A program made the position numbers and the translations under genes. From Coprinopsis marcescibilis (Eukaryota > Basidiomycota > Agaricomycetes > Agaricales > Psathyrellaceae): a stretch of DNA of 64,000 bases. This document shows, piece by piece, positions 22,685-33,965 of the stretch. The stretch lies in the NCBI GenBank assembly GCA_004369085.1, contig ML210169.1, positions 181,505 to 245,504 of the forward strand, in the 5' to 3' direction. How positions within the stretch are numbered: position 1 is the stretch's first letter; each line of letters opens with the position of its first letter. The notes beneath the pieces were generated by a model. It was not told the origin of the DNA, made no database searches, and saw only the letters and a program-made list of their open reading frames with translations.

Positions 22685-24042
22685 ATGCCTAGAATCGATG
22701 ATACCTCATCAGAGATCGTCTATTCAACCGGCCAATGGCAAACAAGTCAAGGCGATTCTCGTCAATATCAAGGCACTTCACATTTCACAACCGTAGTGAA
22801 CGCAGAAGCGACAATCGATTTCAGAGGTCAGTCACTCGTTGGAACTTTCTTTGCGGACTTTAACATGCACCTTTCGGCGACCAGGAACTAGGATACGGGT
22901 GTATGGAACCAATCCAGGGTCTGGAGGTACAATCGAAGCATTCTTTACACTCGACAATGTCGAGATCCTTTGGAGGAAAACCAGCGACGGCCGGGCTCAA
23001 GATATGTTTTGGGAATCTCCAACTTTGACCAACTCACCACACACCTTGATTGTCCGAAACTCTGGAGGATCTCAAGTTCCTTTCCATCTCGATTTCTTTG
23101 ACATCGAAGTCCCCGGGTCACCGGCTACCGAACCACCTAATACACCTGATACACCTAATACACCTAATGAACCGACACCTCCTTTGCCACTAAACTCGCC
23201 GGTGTCAACCCCCAGAGCTGACCCTTCAAGAACGGATTTGCCGACAGTAAACCCTCCGTGCGTCCACATTCTGCTGTTGCTTGGAGACTAATCTTACGCG
23301 ACTTCCTCCAGTGCCCAAACACCTTCAACGGGACAAGACTCACCTGACCTGCCCATCATCTCTCAGGCACCGACCAACGACCGCGACTCTTCGAATAACT
23401 CTAACGGCGGAAGCATCACGGTGACAGAAGTTTCGACTCAGGTCAAACCCGTCCCTATCTTCGAAACAAACGAAAGCTCCAAAGGGAACATCTCTGGTAC
23501 CAAAGGGGGGCTCGAAACTGGCGCTATCGTTGGAATCACCATTGGAGCACTTGCTTTAATTCTACTACTGGGGATCTTCGTGCTCCTGCTCAAGCGTCGA
23601 CGAAAGAGGCTGGACAAGGAGGCACGCGGTAGTAGTGACCTAGTATACCAAGCGGGGCCAGGTACGTCGTTGGTTTAATTTGCCTGTGATTGAATGTTCT
23701 CATTATTCTTGCCGTCCTACAGAACCCTTCGATGTCGGTATACCACAAGCCGGAGGGCTTGTGCATGAGCGCAAAACTTTGATTATGGCTCAAGCTTCCG
23801 CCGGGGTTGGCGCTCCTGTTCGCAACAGCGTTTTGTCCGGAAATACTGGTAGCACCAACTCGGATGTTAACGTTGGCCGTCTGTATACAAGCGAGAAGTC
23901 AAGTGGTCTCACAACAAATGGCTTGCACTCTCGGATGTCAAGTGAACAATTATCCTATGTGACGGACGCACCTCCAGCATACACTCCGAGCCGCGATGAC
24001 ACTATCATCGAGTCTCGTGAAGGAGACGTCACCCGACCCTGA
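22685..24042 (+). CDS. leaderless beta-sandwich single-pass protein, paralogue A
   Basis: Member of an Agaricomycete family whose proteins open with a short M-x-x-(V/I)-DD sequence. Exons 22685..22826, 22885..23257, 23312..23661, 23723..24042; 394 aa. The ectodomain (residues 1-140) reads MPRIDDTSSEIVYSTGQW, IDFRGTRIRVYGTNPGSGG and LIVRNSGGSQVPFHLDFFDI, probably a galactose-binding-like fold. A Pro/Thr stalk with TPDTPNTPNEP follows, then TM LETGAIVGITIGALALILLL, stop-transfer KRRRKR and a cytosolic tail ending SYVTDAPPAYTPSR with a PPAY motif. There is no signal peptide, and an in-frame TAG lies at 22673, so the N-terminus must be exported by the TM signal-anchor unless a 5' exon exists. First gene of a tandem trio with B and C, sharing all three intron positions. 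Confidence 0.8.
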
Positions 24043-24775
24043 TTGGCAGCTGATTGGCCTTCAGCGTTGAGCTGCGGACGTAATATGCCTCCGCCCTTAC
24101 ACCGACCACCCCGATCCCTCCCCCAAGCCATAGAGCAGATAACTGTATACTGTAACTATTACTCTACACTCATTTCCATCGCTTACTATTTGATAATCTG
24201 TAGTCCTGATCTGATGTCCGGGTCAAGATTCCCAAAAATACATTGCATGTATTCTGAACAGATCTTCAGGCTTTATCCGGTCGCCTACCTGCATATGCGG
24301 TACCATCTCTGGATTGCGCAATCATATATCTCTGGTATCATCTGGGGCCGACTCGCTATGGCTCGATATACTCTGATAAGCAATGCACCCGTTAACGGAC
24401 CCGGAACCATAAAAGCGGCGCGACGACTATCCCATGTACTAAAGCATGTTACAATGTGTAGTCGCAAGCCGACATGTCGTACGGACTACCATCCGTGGCA
24501 CCCGTATGCGTATGTATCGTTTGGTTCTTGATGGATTATACAGTTGAACTGACAGATGCCATCTTTGGAAAGATGTGGGCAAACCATCTACTGGCTGGAC
24601 CTAATGATGGTATAGGGCACGACGGACTTTCTTGGAATTGACGATGTGGGCGGCTGCGGCGCGCTTTCTCTTTTCTCATCCCTTCCACAACATTTGGCTA
24701 CTCTCAGCGTTTTCGGAAAGTTTCTTTCCTAGTCACTCTTTTATTTAAGTATCTGCGTCTACGCAGGCAAGTCAA
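24043..24775. other. intergenic between paralogues A and B
   Basis: Contains the A 3' flank and the B promoter with the shared element at 24551. The in-frame extension at 24043-24531 has no coding features. No other gene was seen. Confidence 0.5.
24551..24566 (+). promoter_or_regulatory. shared upstream element of paralogue B
   Basis: GACAGATGCCATCTTT, 225 bp before the B start, identical over 16 bases to the element of A. The preceding bases AACT also match the C copy. Confidence 0.55.
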
Positions 24776-26353
24776 ATGCCTATAGTAGACGATGTCGACT
24801 CCCGAATCATTTATTCCTCGGGTTGGCAAACCTCCAGCGGTATTAGTGGGCAACGTGAAGGAACCTCTCATTTCTCTAACACGCCAGATGCCACAATCAC
24901 GGTCAATTTCAGAGGTGAGGACCGAACCCTGGAGGTCATCGAATGATTATTTCCTTGCTGACAATGCCACTCTCCATGTTACCTAGGGACTGGCATCCGA
25001 GTGCGTGGGACCAATCCTGGAACACACTCAGGACAAAGGCTTTCAGCCCGAATTCTCTTGAATGGTGCAGAGGTCCGAACTATAGACCTGAGGGGCCACT
25101 CTTCAGCATTTTACGACGAACACTTTTACGACTCCCCGCGACTTGAAACTACCAGAGACCACCAGCTCGTCATTATAAATACCAGCTCTGGGGTACCTTT
25201 CCATCTCGACTATCTTGACGTCGATGGTGAAATCATTGGATCCCAACCTGCCACGTCTCGTCCACCCACTCCTACACCCAACCGACCCTCATCACCTCCG
25301 GCGCCCACCAGTCCTAATCCTCCGTGAGTGTGCTCAGAGCACCTACTGCGTACACATGCTTACTTCAGGGCAATCAATAGGGAGGTCAGCACGCATATCG
25401 TTACGAGAGTTGTGACCGCTGTTGACACACAACGGCCGTCAGAGTCCTCAGACAGCCCGCCAGAAGCATCAGTTACTGTTGGTCCTGTGCGCTCGGTCGC
25501 TGGTTCCTTGGAGGAAAGCGGAAGTCTTTCGAGCTTTATTTCACTCCCTTTGGCCAGGCCTACGGATAACAGCGCAGTTACTATAACTTCAATCGAAGTT
25601 AGAACCAGTATATCCGTTCTGGTCCCTGGTGATACTGGGATCACAGGCGGCATCGGAACTAACGCAGCCGGTACACGCAAGAGGCTTGATGTTGGTGCGA
25701 TTGCGGGCATAATTATTGGCTCCATTGCTTTACTTGTGTTGGTAGGTGCTCTGTTGGCACTTTACTACAGGCGTCGCCGCCGACAACGGGAGGGGAAAGG
25801 GAAAGACGCAGAGAAGGTATCCATGTATCAGGCTGGTGGCGGCCTGAACACGTCAGGTACGTTAAGCCGCTATTTAAACTCATCCGAGCGCTCACAGCCC
25901 ACAGACCCGTTTTTCAAGGTTACTCCTTTCGATGCTGGGAGCGTACTGCCAGTGGTCGACCGTAAAGCTGCTATACTCCCCAAAGGTCCCTCCTCAAATG
26001 AACGGCCATTCCACCGCCTCGACGATGGAGAGATGTCGGAAGTCTCAAGCCCGCCCGTCCCGTCCGCTAGCACTACCTTTTTCACCGCTGCCCCAACATT
26101 AACGCTCGACTTCCCGAACGAGAAATCGACAGGATTGATGGATTCTATGCAGTCCCCGTTTGCTGACCCTGGCGGCTCTGGAAGCCAGGCAGAAGAACAG
26201 GCGACCTTGGTTTCGCCTACTCGTATCACCATGGCATCGCGCTACTCGACCGGGGTCTACTCGTACGTAACTATGGATGCACCACCTGCCTACACACCTG
26301 GTCGAGACTCTGCCTTCATCGCGGCTGGAGACACTACTCTGGCACGGGCTTGA
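24776..26353 (+). CDS. leaderless beta-sandwich single-pass protein, paralogue B
   Basis: Exons 24776..24914, 24987..25323, 25369..25856, 25905..26353; 470 aa. The ectodomain starts MPIVDDVDSRIIYSSGWQTS and continues TVNFRGTGIRVRGTNPG and VPFHLDYLDVDGEII. The stalk is Pro-rich (PTPTPNRPSSPPAPT), followed by a Ser/Thr-rich segment. TM is LDVGAIAGIIIGSIALLVLV, with basic RRRRRQR inside. The tail contains KAAILPKGPSSNERPF and ends YVTMDAPPAYTPGRDS, keeping the PPAY motif. Intron 3 is only 48 nt and free of stops, so retention would insert 16 residues without breaking the frame. An in-frame TAA at 24746 limits any N-terminal extension. Upstream it shares the GACAGATGCCATCTTT element with A. Glycan or surface-ligand sensing is a guess from architecture. 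Confidence 0.8.
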
Positions 26354-27882
26354 TTACAGTCCACTCACGACCGTCCACTCGTTTAATCCATGAAATTAAT
26401 CTCTGCCCTTCTTCCCAACCCTGGTCCCCGCTGTGACCATAACGCTTGACACGTACTTGTTGTAACTGTTGGAATGCACAGACCTTGCTACTTAGGAGGC
26501 TTAATCTGTTTGATGTACATACTTACGGCAATATGTACAGCGTACATACTTATCATGACCTGCCAGGCGCGGGGGCTACTACAAAGATGTATTTCTTGTA
26601 AGGTGCATATTATGCCTGGCTACTTGGGAACTGCTGCGCATTTTCTTGGGCTATCAGCGTATTGCAATACACTTTTTATCACTACAACAGATTTTGAGGC
26701 GCGAAAGCGCTGGGTTGACAAGGACTGACATATGATTCGCGGATAAATTAGATCAAACTTCTCTGTCAGTGGTCAGGTAATAGTCATGTCCGTTGCGTGC
26801 GCGTCTTCAGCGTCTAATTTGTATTGCACAGGTTGAACATCAACCATACAATCACGCAGATCATTCCGTTGACTATCATTTCAGGGGCTGGATCCCGGCT
26901 CATGGAGAACTGCGAAAGCACTAGTAATGGTGTTTACTCACATATTGGGCAAATACTTAAGTATCTGTTTGAAGTGAGTCGCAAGATTGTGGCGTTTTTG
27001 GTTCCGTTGAGAACGGCTCAGACTCTAAATCGGTCGAGTAAAGCGACTACGCGGCCTGTTCACGCCGCCGTGGCAAAAAGACCTTGAAACCGTGAAACAT
27101 TTCCAGGCACAAAACATAAAATGGGTGGCACTGACGATCTCTTGAAGCTCTTTTGCTCACTCTGGGACAGTGAAGCTTGCTAAACTAGATGAGCCTGTGT
27201 TGTCAATGAATGAACCACGGAGACCTGTGGGATACCGGTCAGACCTCAGCGATGAGTCACCGAAGTACTTAGCATGCAATCGGTTCCATTGGTTCCGTCC
27301 ATGGATGCAGAAATGTTTGCCGGGCTTGAGACTCGAAACCTCGACTCGGAGGATCAGCCAGAATTGAATCTCCGCGTCTCTCCGCTTGAATATTGCGATT
27401 TCTTCTTTCTTAATCGTTGACCAGTCGTCCTTTCCAGTTTCATTGGAACGCTGCTCGGGCCCCAATACTTATTGAACTGCATAGATTCAAGACGCATTGA
27501 CTTGTATCGCAGACTAGTCGCCAGAAACCTGAGCACATATGCTGCTTTTGCAGTGGTAATGCCGATTCAGTGCCCACGTAATGATGATCTCGGACAACTG
27601 TGTATGTTTCATGACAACGGGCGCTGGCTTTCAGGGGATTCACGTCGTCGAATATCGTGAGTAGAAGACCGCATAAGATGCACTTCTTGGCTGATTCACA
27701 ACAAGGTCCTAGCTAACTGACAGATGGCATCGGCTCCATGGGTGCTGCGGCCAACTACGAAACCCCACAGAGAGAACCTTCCTCACCTTCCTTCTTTCCA
27801 CCGTGCTACCACCCTCACCACAACACATTCTTTATTTACAGTCATTCATTTACATTAACTCCACTTATAGTGGGCAATATAT
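26354..27882. other. intergenic between paralogues B and C
   Basis: A 1.5 kb spacer. Short frames on both strands (up to about 100 codons) show no domains or paralogue remnants. The right end holds the C promoter with the shared element at 27719. Confidence 0.45.
27719..27733 (+). promoter_or_regulatory. shared upstream element of paralogue C
   Basis: GACAGATGGCATCGG, 164 bp before the C start. It matches the A/B element except at the central base and the end, and is preceded by AACT as in B, giving AACTGACAGATGSCATC in common with B. Confidence 0.5.
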
Positions 27883-29476
27883 ATGCCTACCATCGATGAC
27901 AACTCGAACCAAATTGCCTACTCGTCGGGGTGGCGAACGACAAGTGGCGTGTCAGGCCAACACCAGGGAACGTCCCACTACTCCATCACTCCGGGTGCTA
28001 CTATAACGATCACGTTCAGAGGTAACTACTCTCACAGTGGCTCTTAGGCGGGGAACCACCCCTGACACTTTTCCTGTATAGCGATCGGTATTCGGGTTTT
28101 TGGCACCAACCCTGCGACGGACAACCATGGGGTAATTGAAGTGGACTACGTTCTAAACGGGAGATCACAGCGGTGGACAAAACAGGCCTGGGATACTGCA
28201 CATTACCACGAAAGGTTCTGGGACTCCGGAAACTTACAAGAGGGCCCAACGCACACGTTAATGATTCGCAACGTCGGGACCCAGGCCCCTTTTCACCTAG
28301 ATTATTTCGAGGTTGATGGGACTGTTATCGCTCCGGCAGTACAGACTCCCGCTCCTACTCCTACTCCTACTCCTACTCGCACCCCGACACCTACGCCCAC
28401 TCCTACTCCTACTCCTACTCCTACTCCGCGGCCAACGCAGCGACCTCAACCAGAGCAGCCAGAACAGCCAGAACAGCCAGATGATGATACCCCTTCAAAT
28501 GGAGGCGACGCTCCCACAAGGAACATGTTCGTGTAGTATCCTTTCTGCAGTCCCTCTTAGCTGATCGCCCATATTCCCAGAGTAACACAGACTGTAACCG
28601 ACACGGCAACAGAAAGTGTCACTGAGTCGGTTTCTGGGCGGGGTGGATCCGCCGGATCGCGTCCGTCGATGTCTGCGTCAGTCGTAACCTCGGAAGTCGT
28701 CACAACCGATGCAAGGGGACTGACCGTCACCCAAGTCCAAATCCGCACGACTTCTGTCGCCATTGTGACCCCGAACGAAACCATCATTAATCCTGCGGGT
28801 TCACTTGCCAATCAAGGTATAAGTGCTGGGGCTATTGCCGGGATTGTTCTTGGTACACTCGCATTCTTAGCGCTCGTCGGTGTTGTTATTGCGTTTTTTA
28901 TCAGGCGTCGCCGAATAGTTAAGTCCCGCAAGCGACTCTCCAACTATCTGAACAACCAGTCGAGAGGTGAGGCTCAGGCAGGTGGAGCGAGTAATGTACG
29001 CAACCATGGACTTGGTACGTTCTCGGCAGCTCTGTTCCACGAGGATATTTCTGAATTCATTGAATCAAATAGACCCCTTTGTTTCGACCCCAACGTCCGC
29101 CGAGTCTGGGCTTCTTCCGCCAGTGCCAAATGAGAAATCTGCCATTCTCACACGAGGGTTAACAAGCAATGACCATGCATTCCGTCAACTATCAGAAGCT
29201 GAGAGATCAAACGAAGGCTTAATAACAACTGCCCCATCGGTCATTTCTAGCAGTAACAACAACGCCCATGCAACAATGTCCTCACTCACCTCATCGGGGT
29301 CCAACTACTCAACCAACCAGAAATCACTGTACTCGCCGGATCCATTCGTCAGTGGCAATCTACGAAGTTCGACTGGGGGCCTTTCTTACGCGCTAAGCGA
29401 GGCACCGCCTGCGTATACAAGTGTTCGGAACTCTGGTGCTGCTCAGGAGGGCAGTGGGTCAGCACCTCGACTGTAA
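27883..29476 (+). CDS. leaderless beta-sandwich single-pass protein, paralogue C
   Basis: Exons 27883..28021, 28082..28526, 28581..29014, 29073..29476; 473 aa. The ectodomain reads MPTIDDNSNQIAYSSGWRTT, TITFRAIGIRVFGTNPATDN and APFHLDYFEVDGTVI. The stalk is a Pro-Thr tract from a hexanucleotide repeat, then a Gln/Pro/Glu repeat and VTQTVTDTATESVTESV. TM is ISAGAIAGIVLGTLAFLALV, with RRRRIVK inside. The tail carries KSAILTRGLTSNDHAF and ends ALSEAPPAYTSVRNS. Intron positions and phases match A and B; the third donor was chosen as GTACGT at 29015, as in both paralogues, over an earlier GTGAGG. An in-frame TAG at 27868 rules out a longer unspliced N-terminus. Last of the trio; about 0.8 kb separates it from the MARVEL-like gene. 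Confidence 0.8.
28351..28428 (+). repeat. CCTACT hexanucleotide tract coding Pro-Thr repeat
   Basis: About 13 imperfect Pro-Thr units (CCTACT with CCGACA and CCCACT variants) inside exon 2 of paralogue C. A second short repeat of Gln-Pro-Glu units follows at about 28450-28480. The tract keeps the frame and forms the extracellular stalk, so its length may vary between strains. Confidence 0.9.
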
Positions 29477-30286
29477 CTACCACACAATCATTGACAATGC
29501 CAGACGTCGAACCATGAGCATCTATGAGGTCTGTTGCATCTGGTTGCTGTTCTTCCTACATATTTATGGGTCTTCTGGACCACTGGATTGGTCCCTGGAT
29601 ATAGCGAGGCCACCCCATTCGTGATACATTGTATGTGTTCATGTGTAGGGCGGTAAATAAATGTCAAGCTCGGTCGACTCTGATAACAAGTCCACGTGGT
29701 GCACGTGATACTAACTGATTGTGTCGCGTCGTCCTGATTTGGAAGGCATTTGACGTTTGAAAGAGGTCACCTTGAAGCTGAACGAAATTTCAACCGGGGA
29801 CAATCTTTTGGTATAGTTTCCCTCTCTTTATGGATCACTTGCATTACAAGGTCTCTAAACACTGTAACGCCTCTTTTTTTACTCTATAGCTCCTCAAACC
29901 CACTGTCAACCCGGAGCAAATGTTAGAAGCTCCCCATCAGAATCGGGCCAGACCTATTTCCACGGGCAACAAAATTGAGGTGGGAATTGCACTTTCCGCG
30001 CAGTCAATTTACCACGCTGCTATTAGGTTCTCCATGTTCCAGTCTGTCGTCATTTTAAGACAGGTCACTCAGCAGTATCTTCTCCTGGCGATGTTTCATT
30101 CCATGGACCAGCTGCAAGCCAAATTGAAAACATTGTCAAACCTTTCTGAACACATATATAACTGCTCTTAGAACCACATCACAAGGGGCTAACCTTTCGT
30201 TCCTCCCACTTCTTTTCCACCAAGCCACTCTACTCATCCCCCTCCGCTGATCAAACCCTTTCTCTCTTTCTAACACACTACCAGTC
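29477..30286. other. intergenic, promoter of MARVEL-like gene
   Basis: No coding evidence. The last 100 bases are C/T-rich, as in the leader of many fungal genes, just before the ATG at 30287. Confidence 0.45.
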
Positions 30287-31185
30287 ATGGTGCGGATGTG
30301 GCCTGTCCGTGCGGGTTTGCACGGTCTTTTGGTGCGTTAATGACCTCTCTTCACTTTCTCAATCGGCTTACGCTGATGCTTTCTTTCCAGTGGTGCTGTG
30401 CGGTCGTCCTCCTTGGCCTAACAGCCTATCGTGTTCGCTATACGAAGCATCGGAGAGAACCAGACGTTCTAACGGACCGAACGCGCTACTATGGTAATCA
30501 CCGACCACTTGCACCCTCACCAGAGTCTTAACTGTTTTACAGACCCAATCATCGTCGAGCTGCTAGTAACGTCCGCCCTGGCAATTATCGGGTCACTGTT
30601 TTTGTGCGTTCAGCCTTCCTAGATCTATTGTTGATGGTCTAATGTCAATCCACAGCCTCATCACATTGGCCGGTCGAAAGCGTGCAGGCGGTCTCTCAAG
30701 CTTTGCTGGAGAGCAGGTCTACTTGTTCATCATCATGGTCATGTTCCTCGTAGGGGCAGCCATCACCACTGTAAGTGGCTCGACAACCCTGCGAGGAGCC
30801 CTGTTTAACATAGTCTCTCTTGGTCTAGCACAAATGGCTGCACCTGAAATGGTGCCGAAGCCACTACCGCGTCTGCTCAGTCCTCGAAACTGTCAAAGCC
30901 TTCAGTTTTATTTGCTTCGGCCTTGCCTGCCTCCTCATACTGTTCGGAATCATCGACCTCATTTTGACCAGGTCGTCTCCCGGAGACTCCGCAGCTGGAA
31001 CCAAGAAGAAGACTGCCATGTACCCTGCAACAAACACCGCTGGGTATCCTGAAACCCGGACTGCCGCCGCCGCTCCCACCGTTCCGCCCGCAGCTCAACC
31101 AGCTACCCGAACTACAGAAACAACCTACACCGAGGTTAGAGCCGCTGACGGGACTACTGGAACTACTGGAACTCATCCAGTATAA
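30287..31185 (+). CDS. four-TM MARVEL-like membrane protein
   Basis: Exons 30287..30331, 30391..30493, 30543..30603, 30656..30770, 30829..31185; all joins are in phase and give 226 aa. Four TM segments: WCCAVVLLGLTAY after a short basic N-terminus, VELLVTSALAIIGSLFFLIT, VYLFIIMVMFLVGAAITT, and AFSFICFGLACLLILFGIID. A Thr/Ala/Pro-rich C-terminal tail of about 65 residues follows (TTETTYTEVRAAD). Spacing and the short cytosolic ends suit the MARVEL superfamily, whose members sit in plasma-membrane or vesicle microdomains. The assignment rests on topology, not a diagnostic motif. Convergent with the P450 gene, ends 338 bp apart. Confidence 0.65.
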
Positions 31186-31523
31186 ACCCGGTTTTATTTG
31201 TCATGTTACTCTGTTTCAAGTTTTCCATCGCGGATCGGAAGCATACATGCTACGACGTATTTATGCTTGGAGACTCGGAGGGTACTGTGACTCATGTTAT
31301 ACTGCGCTCATGTAAATCTGTCAATACAATAAATACTTTTCCCTTCTTTTCAGATGTTAGCGTATGCAAGTATGCGCCAGTGTGAAGTTCACTTTGTCAT
31401 TGAATAGTAAGATGTATAACGTAGGGAAAGGAAAATACAACGTTGAAAAGACGCTAGCGTAATACTAATACAATAATTTGGTATATTTAAATGAGATAAA
31501 GTCGCAACGTTGTTGTCGCTTGC
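31186..31523. other. convergent 3' interval
   Basis: AT-rich downstream flanks of the MARVEL-like gene (plus) and the P450 gene (minus). AATAAA occurs near 31328. Nothing else was seen. Confidence 0.5.
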
Positions 31524-33965
31524 TTATGACTCTGAGCTTTCGGCCTCGTCGAGCCTGAGCCACAGTCCGCCCTGTCAAAGTTTGAAATTAAATTCTGTTC
31601 GAGAGAGATTTCAATCGAAATGGATACTTACGCCAGCATACATAGTGAGGTGGAGTTTCGGGAATACGTTCTCAATTGATTTACGCCCAGGAGCGCTCTT
31701 CCATGCTCGGGGTACATGACCTTCAGGTGGTACTGAATCCTGGTGGAATGATGCACCGGAGAAGTTCTGCATCAGCCTGATCATCATGAATGACATCTCA
31801 TTGTAGGCGTACTAGAGAAGTGAGCATGGTTCAAGATCGAGCTATCTGTGTTGTGTGAATGAACTTACTTGTTGCCCGAGACAAATACGGGGACCGGCGT
31901 TGAAGGGAAGGAAGATGAAGGAGTTCTTCACCAAGTATTTCTTGACTCGTTCATCGAGGAAACGGTCTGGGTCGAATTCCTCGGCTGTTGTGACAGAGAT
32001 GAGCGAAAGGTTTCTAAACGCGGGAGCTGGGACACCGCTAACCGTCTGGGCCCCAAAGTTCTTTGCGGCGGTGCATCATAAAGACAGAGTATCCAGTTCT
32101 GGGGATTATTGTCAGTGAAATGTCATGGCTTTGCTGGATCTTTGTTGCTTACTTGGTTCCTGCGGGAATATAGAGGGGCTTCTGGTTGGGATCGGGAGAC
32201 ACCCATGTTGTCTCGTTAATGCTTTCTCGGATGTTGAAAGGGCTATGCAATTTGTTGTAAGTGGGAGCTAAGGGCGTGTAAGTTTGGGACAAATGACGTA
32301 CACAATAGGGAAAAGCCGAAGGGTTTCTATGAAATATCGTAACAATGATTAGCGCGCGATTTCTGAAGCAATGTCGAGTCAACTTACCATTCAGAACAGC
32401 TCGGAGATACTTGAGATCCTTGAGGTCCTCAAAGGTGGGGCGGCGATTAGGTCCGACACGATCGAGAATTTCCTTCCGCAATCTTTCGTATACGTGGGGA
32501 TGTTGAGAAAGTAGATACATGCAGAATGTGAGGGTCGAGGCGGTGGTATCACGTCCGGCTAAAATGAGTTCGTTTAGACTGAACTTCAAAGCGTCCTATA
32601 AACAATCGAGTAACTCACCAAGCATGATGTTCAAACTGACAGGACCGTCAAAAATTTAGTCTCGGGGCAGAATGAAGGCTAGGGAAAGGCTTACGTCTCA
32701 TCTCGAAGAACTACAGGGTCGGTAGTGAGGTCAATTAAATGATCTATCAAGCTCTGTCCCTTGACCGCCTCCTCTTTCTCCTTGTCATCAAGTGGTGGTG
32801 CATTCTGCTTCCTTAGGATAGCCTCTTTGACGATGGGCTCAATGTACGCATTGACAATCTTCATGGGCTCCTCCGTGGGGTCCTTCCGGATTTCGAAGAG
32901 AGGGCTGATCCAGCCGATACGTTCCCGATTGCTGATAGCTTCTTGAGCAGCCATGAATGCCTCTGCAAAGGCATTAGCAGCGCGACCAGTGGGCCCATCT
33001 TGGATATTCCGGAGGTGTTCTGGTGCAAAATGGGGGTAAGGAAGGTTTGCCTCCAGACTGTTTACGCAGTGACCGAAGAGAAACTGAGTCGCAGTGTCGA
33101 GTGTAAACCGAAGCATGACGTCCTGAAAGTCAACTGCGTAGCCTTGACGAAGACGTTCCTTGAGCTTCCCAATGACAATCTCTGCGTGGTGGTCGAACAT
33201 GTCGAAATCTGCGATACGGTCCTTGGTGAAGATTGGACGAGTGATTCCACGATGGAACTTCCACATTTCCCCTATGTAGTATGAGTGATGAGTAATAGAG
33301 GGTTGCTCGAGGGATGGGAAGGACTAACCATCAGAGTTGAAGACGCCAGTTCCAAGGACTGATCCCATGTTGGCGATGAACCGTTCTCCTGTAAGAATAC
33401 GGTTATACGGTTAGTTGATTAGCGAAGCTAAGCTCGGCTATGGATTGCGCACCTTTCACATAGTTCTGGAAATCGGTAGCCAAGATGGTTTTGATGTGAT
33501 CTGGACAGACAGAAATGATGCTATCAGACCAGAGCACCCATAAGTTAATCACAGGCCCTTTCGCTTCCAAGATTGCATCCAATCCATCACCTAGTATCCA
33601 ACCGGTCAGACGAGACTGGTGCCATCAATGGCAACAACTGTGGACTCACCGGGATATCCGACCTTCATATTCTTCAGAGCGTCCTCTAGGACGTCTAAAT
33701 TACCGAACTTCTTTCCGTTCGCCTTCGGAACGACTCGAGCACCCAACTGAGCAGCTCTACGCTTCTTCTTTAACTCTCCTGCGGTGATGTATAGCCCGAC
33801 AAAGGCTGGTCCGGCAAATACTGCACCAGCGAGAGCCATCCATAGTGGAACGAAGATGCCCTTGCTGTGCGCTACACGCGTCGCACCAATGACGCCTCCG
33901 AATAATATCGATGCGTAGGCGAGGCCACGACTAAGAAACCTGACTCCTGGGGTTAATAGGGTCAT
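31524..33965 (-). CDS. cytochrome P450, CYP63-like
   Basis: ER-membrane monooxygenase of the fungal CYP52/CYP63 clan, whose members hydroxylate alkanes, fatty acids and aromatic compounds. Twelve exons; the first (33965..33650) encodes [20 protein letters not shown] with two hydrophobic N-terminal segments. Later landmarks: [37 protein letters not shown] (C-helix WxxxR), I-helix LAGRDTTAS (about 32558), ETLRLFP for the ExxR motif, EEFDPDRF for the PERF-like region, and the heme-binding loop [12 protein letters not shown] with its Cys ligand near 31890. The last exon gives [15 protein letters not shown] with the stop at 31524. A 17-nt exon (32635..32619) encodes TLNIML before the I-helix. All motifs are intact, so the enzyme should be functional. 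The substrate cannot be inferred from the neighbours. Confidence 0.88.

Noticed and set aside
28967..29014. Earlier donor GTGAGG for paralogue C intron 3
   Set aside because: In phase, but A and B both use GTACGT at the equivalent point; GTACGT at 29015 gives a 58-nt intron and keeps the paralogous sequence.
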